DNA from: JAUNSR01 sp036655755
GTDB taxonomy: Bacteria; Bacteroidota; Bacteroidia; Bacteroidales; JAUNSR01
Assembly: GCA_036655755.1 (NCBI GenBank)
Contig: JAVVPN010000036.1
Location: 1 to 28,040 of the forward strand
DNA: 28,040 bases
Reading direction: 5' to 3'
Each line of letters begins with the position of its first letter. Position 1 is the stretch's first letter. A program made the position numbers and the translations under genes. The notes below the pieces were generated by a model. That model searched no databases, was not told the DNA's origin, and saw only the letters and a program-made list of their open reading frames with translations. Below, one piece after another: positions 23,935-28,040 of this stretch.

Positions 23935-25428
23935 TCAAATTTGAGGAATGCGCAGGCGTTGGCCGATCTTCAGATTATTCGATGATAAGTTGTTCGTCTT
24001 TTTAATCAAATCGGTGGTTACGCCTGGATATTTTTGGGATATCGTCCACAAATTTTCGCCTTGTTTTACGGTATGTAAACCATACGAAGAGGCTGTTTGT
24101 TCGCCCGACGCCGGCGATTTATCAGTTTTTATCTTATTCCCGTTCACTACCAGCTGCTGTCCGATGCGTAGGCGATCCGAGTGCAGGCCGTTCAGTTTCT
24201 TCAGGGTCTGAATATTGGTGTGGTATTTACGGGCAATCGATCCGAGCGTCTCGCCCGATTTTACTTTGTGGATGCTGGTTGATCCCGAATAGGCGGTTGT
24301 GCCGCCCGGTCCGGCGTAGCGGCGATTGTTTACCAACAGCTCGGTTGCGCGGTAAGCCACAATGGTGTCCTTATGCTCGATGAATGTGTAAAGTTGCTGA
24401 ACGGGCAGCCGTAAAGCGATCGATTTTACATTTCCCGGTACGATATCTCTTCTGAACTGAGGGTTGAGCATGCGAAGCTGTTCGATCGGCAAATTCAGTT
24501 TTTCGCTGATCTGTTCGAAATGCACCATCTCATTCACTTTCACCGTATCCGTAAAAGCGGGGATTTCGGTCATCACCGGACACAGATTATGTTCGCAGTA
24601 ATAATTCATCACGTAGGTAGCCGCGATAAATGCCGGTACATAGCCACGGGTTTCTTTTGGCAGGTAATAATAGATTTGCCAGTAATCTGTTTTACCTCCC
24701 GCGCGGCGAATTGCTTTGTTTACATTGCCCGGTCCGCAGTTGTAGGCGGCGATAGCCAGATTCCAGTCGTTGTAGGTTGCGTGTAGTTGTTTCAGATAGC
24801 GAACCGCGGCTTCGGTCGCCTTATACGGGTCGCATCGCTCGTCGATCAACGAGTTGATTTCAAGTCCGAGTGATTTTCCTGTCCCCAGCATGAATTGCCA
24901 AAGCCCGGTGGCACCCATGCGTGAGCGGGCGGTGGGTTTGAGCGCAGACTCGATAATCGGAAGGTATTTCAGCTCCATCGGTGCGTTTTCGCGATCCAGA
25001 ATCTCTTCGAAGATCGGGAAATAAAAGTTCCCTAACCCCAGCATGTATTCTACCAGATTGCGTTTCCGTTGGGTGTACAGGTTGATGTAAGAGCGTACGA
25101 TCGGATTGTAGGGCATCTCCATCACCGTAGGCAATGATCCCAGCCGTTTTATATACACCGAATCCGGATACTCCGGGTTATACGGTCCGCTCGCACAAGT
25201 CGAATCGGTATAGGTGTGATTCAGCAAAAACCAATCGGTCAGCATCGAATCCAGTTCACTGGTTAATCCTTCCGGAATTACGATTGCCGAATCCTGAATC
25301 GTATCTTGCATTGATATTTCAGTGGGAGGCAACTCGGGCAAAATGGGTTCGTCAATTGATGGAATCGTATCATTTGCCTGAATGTGGATACATGTAAGCG
25401 TAGATATTAACAGTGATAATAATCGCAT
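23935..25428 (-). CDS. mltD: MltD-like lytic transglycosylase with two LysM domains
   Basis: Cleaves the glycan strands of peptidoglycan to 1,6-anhydro ends in the periplasm. The 497-residue protein has a signal peptide (MRLLSLLISTLTCIHIQAND), a low-complexity acidic stretch, and an SLT catalytic domain with the catalytic E160 in LPIIESALKPTARSRMGATG and the typical AIAAYNCGPGNVNKAIRRAGG. Two LysM peptidoglycan-binding domains close it, at about 386-428 (IHKVKSGETLGSIARKY) and 451-497 (LHTVKQGENLWTISQKY). A cysteine inside the signal region is not in a convincing lipobox. It is 9 bases after the DUF5683 gene, which suggests a shared transcript. Confidence 0.94.
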   Translation of the reverse strand: MRLLSLLISTLTCIHIQANDTIPSIDEPILPELPPTEISMQDTIQDSAIVIPEGLTSELDSMLTDWFLLNHTYTDSTCASGPYNPEYPDSVYIKRLGSLPTVMEMPYNPIVRSYINLYTQRKRNLVEYMLGLGNFYFPIFEEILDRENAPMELKYLPIIESALKPTARSRMGATGLWQFMLGTGKSLGLEINSLIDERCDPYKATEAAVRYLKQLHATYNDWNLAIAAYNCGPGNVNKAIRRAGGKTDYWQIYYYLPKETRGYVPAFIAATYVMNYYCEHNLCPVMTEIPAFTDTVKVNEMVHFEQISEKLNLPIEQLRMLNPQFRRDIVPGNVKSIALRLPVQQLYTFIEHKDTIVAYRATELLVNNRRYAGPGGTTAYSGSTSIHKVKSGETLGSIARKYHTNIQTLKKLNGLHSDRLRIGQQLVVNGNKIKTDKSPASGEQTASSYGLHTVKQGENLWTISQKYPGVTTDLIKKTNNLSSNNLKIGQRLRIPQI

Positions 25429-25437
25429 GATGGTTTT

Positions 25438-26112
25438 TTAAAATTTAATCGCACATTGAAGTCCTAAAGATGAATTGTTGCGGAACGGATCGGGATCGAT
25501 CATCGTTGGTTGCACCTTTAGTGAAATATCCGGAGATATATCGAAATGATAAAGAGAAGCATCGACATAAGCATCTACCATCGACAGCAGATATACGCCG
25601 AGCATCGAAATAATACTCAAATCACGGTTACGGCGATACGAGTCTTTTTTACGTTTCAACGCTTTTTCAAGCCATGCCCGGTTATCACCTTCATTGATGT
25701 TGAATCCCGGACGCACATAGTCGAGGTAGCTTTTGTTCGGGCTGTTCTCTACCAGGTCGCGATAGGCATTTGAATACCCTTTATAGTAACGCTGATTCCA
25801 GGTTACAGCATAGGTAAGTCCCAGAAATCCTCCGTAAATGATAGGCAATTTCCAATAATTGCGATTATAAATCTGTCCTCCTCCCGGAAACAGAGCCGCA
25901 TACCACACCGCTTTCATCGGGTCGGGCATGAAAAGAGGCGCGTTATCCTGTGTGATTTCCGCCGAAGCCTCATCATACTCCTTAACCACCAGCGGCACGC
26001 TGTCATTGACGAAATATTCATCCGTTCCCTCTTTTATCTGCGAAAAGAGCGATGGCGTCGCACCCAGAAACGTTACGAATGTAAGTATAAGAATATAGAA
26101 TGTTCGCCTCAC
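25438..26112 (-). CDS. DUF5683 membrane protein
   Basis: A 224-residue protein of a Bacteroidota-specific family with no known function. It has a signal-like hydrophobic start (MRRTFYILILTFVTFLGATPSLFSQ), an acidic periplasmic stretch, and the family block KAVWYAALFPGGGQIYNRNYWKLPIIYGG with a hydrophobic segment, then a basic helix (KALKRKKDSYRRNRDLS) and a second hydrophobic segment (ISMLGVYLLSMVDAYVDASL). The start codon is GTG (26110-26112), and no closer in-frame ATG preserves the signal. It lies between parB and the lytic transglycosylase, an order I recall as common in Bacteroidales. A link to envelope or division functions is inference only. Confidence 0.82.
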   Translation of the reverse strand: MRRTFYILILTFVTFLGATPSLFSQIKEGTDEYFVNDSVPLVVKEYDEASAEITQDNAPLFMPDPMKAVWYAALFPGGGQIYNRNYWKLPIIYGGFLGLTYAVTWNQRYYKGYSNAYRDLVENSPNKSYLDYVRPGFNINEGDNRAWLEKALKRKKDSYRRNRDLSIISMLGVYLLSMVDAYVDASLYHFDISPDISLKVQPTMIDPDPFRNNSSLGLQCAIKF

Positions 26113-26141
26113 GTGAATTGATTAATCTAATAAGTTAAAAA

Positions 26142-26149
26142 CAAAAATC
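26142..26149 (-). promoter_or_regulatory. Possible promoter box of the DUF5683-mltD unit
   Basis: The minus strand reads GATTTTTG, one base off TAnnTTTG, right at the foot of the parB terminator. If used it would give a leader of about 23 nt before the GTG start. Confidence 0.3.
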
Positions 26150-26182
26150 TTTGATAAGCTTACTCCTGAAGCTTATCAAAGA
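26148..26182 (-). terminator. Terminator of parAB, containing the parB stop codon
   Basis: A perfect 14-bp stem (26148-26161 with 26169-26182, seven-base loop) followed on the minus strand by a T-rich run (TTTTTGTTTTT). The parB TAA (26160-26162) falls at the stem-loop boundary, so translation runs into the hairpin. Confidence 0.75.
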
Positions 26183-27044
26183 TACCAAGAATTCGTTGAA
26201 GTTCTTCATCCGATTTAAAAGGAATACTGATTTTTCCTTTCCCTTTATCATCGCAGCTGAACTGTACTTTTGTGTGAAAGAATTTCGAAAGATGATTCTT
26301 CAATAAAGAATACTCTTCCGACAGGGATGCCGGTTTCGTATCTCCCGCTGTTGGATTTATGGTTTCGCCTGCCAGAATACCCTTTACCCGCTCTTCTACT
26401 TTGCGTACCGAGTAGCCTTGCTGCAAGGTTTCTTCATAAACGGCGAGTTGCTGTTCCGGATTGTCGAGCGATAACAATGCGCGGGCATGCCCGTTGTCGA
26501 TCTGTTTGTTTTTTAGGCCGATCTGAACTTCCGCCGGCAATTTCAGCAATCGAAGGTAATTGGCGATGGTCGTACGGTTTTTACCCACCCGCTCGCTGAG
26601 CTTTTCCTGGGTCAGTCCGTACTGTTCGATCAGTTTTTGATACGTCAGCGCAATCTCAATCGCATTCAGGTCTTCACGCTGTATGTTCTCGATCAGCGCC
26701 ATCTCCATCACGTTGTCGTCTTCTGCCGTACGGATGTAAGCCGGTATCGTAGTTTTTTCAGCGATTCGCGATGCCCGGTAGCGACGCTCACCGGCAATGA
26801 TCTGGTAAGTGCCATTCCCTTTTTCGCGTAGTGTGATCGGCTGAATGATACCGATTGCCCGGATAGAAGCGGCTAGCTCTTCGAGCGCGTTTTCGTCGAA
26901 TTCGGTACGTGGCTGATCCGGATTCGGAACGATTTTGGATAATTCTATTTCATTGATAGAAGAGGAACCGCCCGCTTTGATTTCATCCATCATGATCAAA
27001 GCGTCCAATCCCCGTCCTAATGCACTTTTCTTTGTCGGATTCAT
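26160..27044 (-). CDS. parB: ParB/Spo0J chromosome-partitioning protein
   Basis: ParB binds parS sites, spreads as a CTP-dependent clamp and is moved by ParA to segregate the chromosome. The 294-residue protein has the N-terminal ParA-contact segment (KSALGRGLDALI), the ParB/Srx domain with PNPDQPRTEFDE and the CTP/arginine-patch motif GERRYR at 85-90, a helix-turn-helix at roughly 140-170 (LTQEKLSERVGKNRTTIANY) and a C-terminal dimerisation part. It begins 6 bases after parA, so the two are co-transcribed. The lack of plasmid genes nearby and the housekeeping context point to the chromosomal pair. Confidence 0.95.
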   Translation of the reverse strand: MNPTKKSALGRGLDALIMMDEIKAGGSSSINEIELSKIVPNPDQPRTEFDENALEELAASIRAIGIIQPITLREKGNGTYQIIAGERRYRASRIAEKTTIPAYIRTAEDDNVMEMALIENIQREDLNAIEIALTYQKLIEQYGLTQEKLSERVGKNRTTIANYLRLLKLPAEVQIGLKNKQIDNGHARALLSLDNPEQQLAVYEETLQQGYSVRKVEERVKGILAGETINPTAGDTKPASLSEEYSLLKNHLSKFFHTKVQFSCDDKGKGKISIPFKSDEELQRILGIFDKLQE

Positions 27045-27050
27045 AGAGAA

Positions 27051-27815
27051 TTATTGTTTTCGGTTAAGCAACTCCTTTGCCAGCTGCATGTGGTTGATAC
27101 TTCCCCGTGAATCGGGATCGTATAAAAGCGCCGGTATGCCGTGGCTCGGTGCTTCACTCAAGCGTACATTGCGCTGAATAACGGTGGTAAATACCAATTC
27201 CTGAAAATGTTTTTTCAGTTCTTCATAAATCTGATTCGCCAATCGCAGGCGCGGATCATACATCGTTAAAAGGAATCCCTCGATCTCGAGTGACGGATTC
27301 AGTTTTGATTTGATGATTTTGATAGTGTTCAGCAGTTTGCTGATCCCCTCGAGTGCAAAATATTCGGCTTGTACCGGAATGATTACCGAGTCGGCCGCTG
27401 TCAGAGAGTTGACCGTAATCAATCCTAACGAAGGCGAACAGTCTATCAATATATAATCGTAATCCCCTTTTACCTCGCGAAGTAATTCATCGAGTACTTT
27501 CTCACGGTTATTGATGTTAAGAAGCTCCAGTTCGGCTCCTACAAGGTCGATACGGGAAGATATGATATCCAGTCCGTCTACGCAGGTAGGCAGAATGGCG
27601 TCCTTGGCAGGTGTCTGGTCAATCAGACATTCATATACGGAAGTTTCTACCGAGCGGATGTCAATACCCACTCCGGAAGATGCATTCGCCTGAGGATCGG
27701 CATCGATTAGGAGCACTTTTTGGTCGAGTGCAGCCAATGAAGCCGCTAAATTGATGGAGGTTGTTGTTTTCCCAACTCCTCCCTTCTGGTTGGCTATTGC
27801 GATGACTTTTCCCAT
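27051..27815 (-). CDS. parA: ParA/Soj chromosome-partitioning ATPase
   Basis: ParA is the DNA-bound Walker ATPase that drives ParB-parS movement. The 254-residue length is that of the small chromosomal (Soj) type without an N-terminal DNA-binding domain. The deviant Walker A is at 11-19 (KGGVGKTTT), followed by LLIDADPQANAS, DYILIDCSPSLGLITVN (Walker B) and VIIPVQAEYFALEG. The ending carries TVIQRNVRLSEAPSHGIPAL, a family signature. A weak box (TTTCTTTG on the minus strand at 27839-27846, one base off consensus) may be the promoter. A strong hairpin at 27852 isolates it from the gene upstream. Confidence 0.95.
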   Translation of the reverse strand: MGKVIAIANQKGGVGKTTTSINLAASLAALDQKVLLIDADPQANASSGVGIDIRSVETSVYECLIDQTPAKDAILPTCVDGLDIISSRIDLVGAELELLNINNREKVLDELLREVKGDYDYILIDCSPSLGLITVNSLTAADSVIIPVQAEYFALEGISKLLNTIKIIKSKLNPSLEIEGFLLTMYDPRLRLANQIYEELKKHFQELVFTTVIQRNVRLSEAPSHGIPALLYDPDSRGSINHMQLAKELLNRKQ

Positions 27816-27851
27816 GTTGTATTTTGATTTTTACCGAACAAAGAAAATAAT

Positions 27852-27896
27852 AAAAAAGAAAATAGACTGCTTGTGATTCAGACTATTTTCTTTTTT
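27852..27896 (-). terminator. Terminator of the gene upstream of parA
   Basis: An 18-bp stem with a single mismatch (27852-27869 with 27879-27896) and a nine-base loop, with A- and T-rich outer arms. It stands between the end of the partial gene at 27949 and the parA start. A second possible stem (AGGCGG near 27907 with CCGCCT near 27930) lies just before it. Confidence 0.7.
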
Positions 27897-27948
27897 GTTG
27901 ATAAGTAGGCGGGATTGTTGAAAACTTTTCCGCCTGCTTTTTCTGTCT

Positions 27949-28040
27949 TTATTTACAAAGAGTCAGTACCACTTCACCGGCTTCATTTAAGAAGTTGATG
28001 CAGTTCGCTGTGCTTGCTTTTTCCACTTTGTGAGTAGTAG
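27949..28040 (-). CDS. 3' end of an unidentified gene
   Basis: An open frame enters from the right edge on the minus strand and ends at a TAA (27949-27951). The visible 29 residues are TTHKVEKASTANCINFLNEA then GEVVLTLCK. The terminator-like hairpins that follow support a real gene end. The fragment is too short to name the product. Confidence 0.5.
   Translation of the reverse strand, partial: TTHKVEKASTANCINFLNEAGEVVLTLCK

Noticed and set aside
1..28040. tRNA, rRNA, CRISPR array, insertion sequence or prophage
   Set aside because: No cloverleaf, rRNA-like stretch, regularly spaced repeats, transposase or phage genes were seen on reading both strands.

Overview
The window looks like a chromosomal segment from a member of the Bacteroidota, most likely order Bacteroidales (Bacteroides/Parabacteroides-like; the genus cannot be fixed from here). 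The grounds are a PorQ-type outer-membrane protein, a TonB with a proline-rich linker, DUF5683 and DUF1573 proteins, AT-rich ribosome-binding regions, and repeated TAnnTTTG promoter boxes, the -7 element of the Bacteroidota primary sigma factor. No rRNA, tRNA, insertion sequence, phage gene or CRISPR array was recognised.

Layout. 1-662 (-): tonB, lacking only its last few codons at the window edge. 909-4560 (+): porQ-cmk-ispH, closely packed, then pfkA with its own promoter and a very strong terminator. 4561-5540: a long gene-free stretch with two large perfect stem-loops and then AT-rich DNA. 5541-13653 (+): a complete urease locus in the order ureA-ureB-ureC, a hairpin, ureE-ureF-ureG-ureD, a urea transporter and an MFS transporter. 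13679-15901 (-): a MeaB-type GTPase and a DUF1573 exported protein. 16085-18703 (-): alaS. 18958-20321 (+): an M23 peptidase and a MerR-type regulator. 20340-23687 (-): an unidentified lipoprotein and a long RelA/SpoT homologue. 23735-26112 (-): a 59-residue winged-helix-like protein, a LysM lytic transglycosylase and a DUF5683 protein. 26160-27815 (-): parB and parA. 27949-28040 (-): the 3' end of an unidentified gene.

How the genes work together. The urease locus encodes urea import, the three-subunit nickel enzyme and all four accessory proteins (UreE, UreF, UreG, UreD), so it should be able to turn external urea into ammonia and CO2. No nickel importer is in the window. The rest is mostly housekeeping: CMP kinase, isoprenoid synthesis, glycolysis, alanyl-tRNA synthesis, (p)ppGpp signalling, wall remodelling and chromosome partitioning.

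No wholly new system is evident. The points most worth a second look are the extended UreB subunit, the hairpin that splits the urease operon, the MFS transporter of unknown substrate at its end, the paired stem-loops at 4726-4820 with a competing alternative fold, and stop codons buried inside terminator stems.
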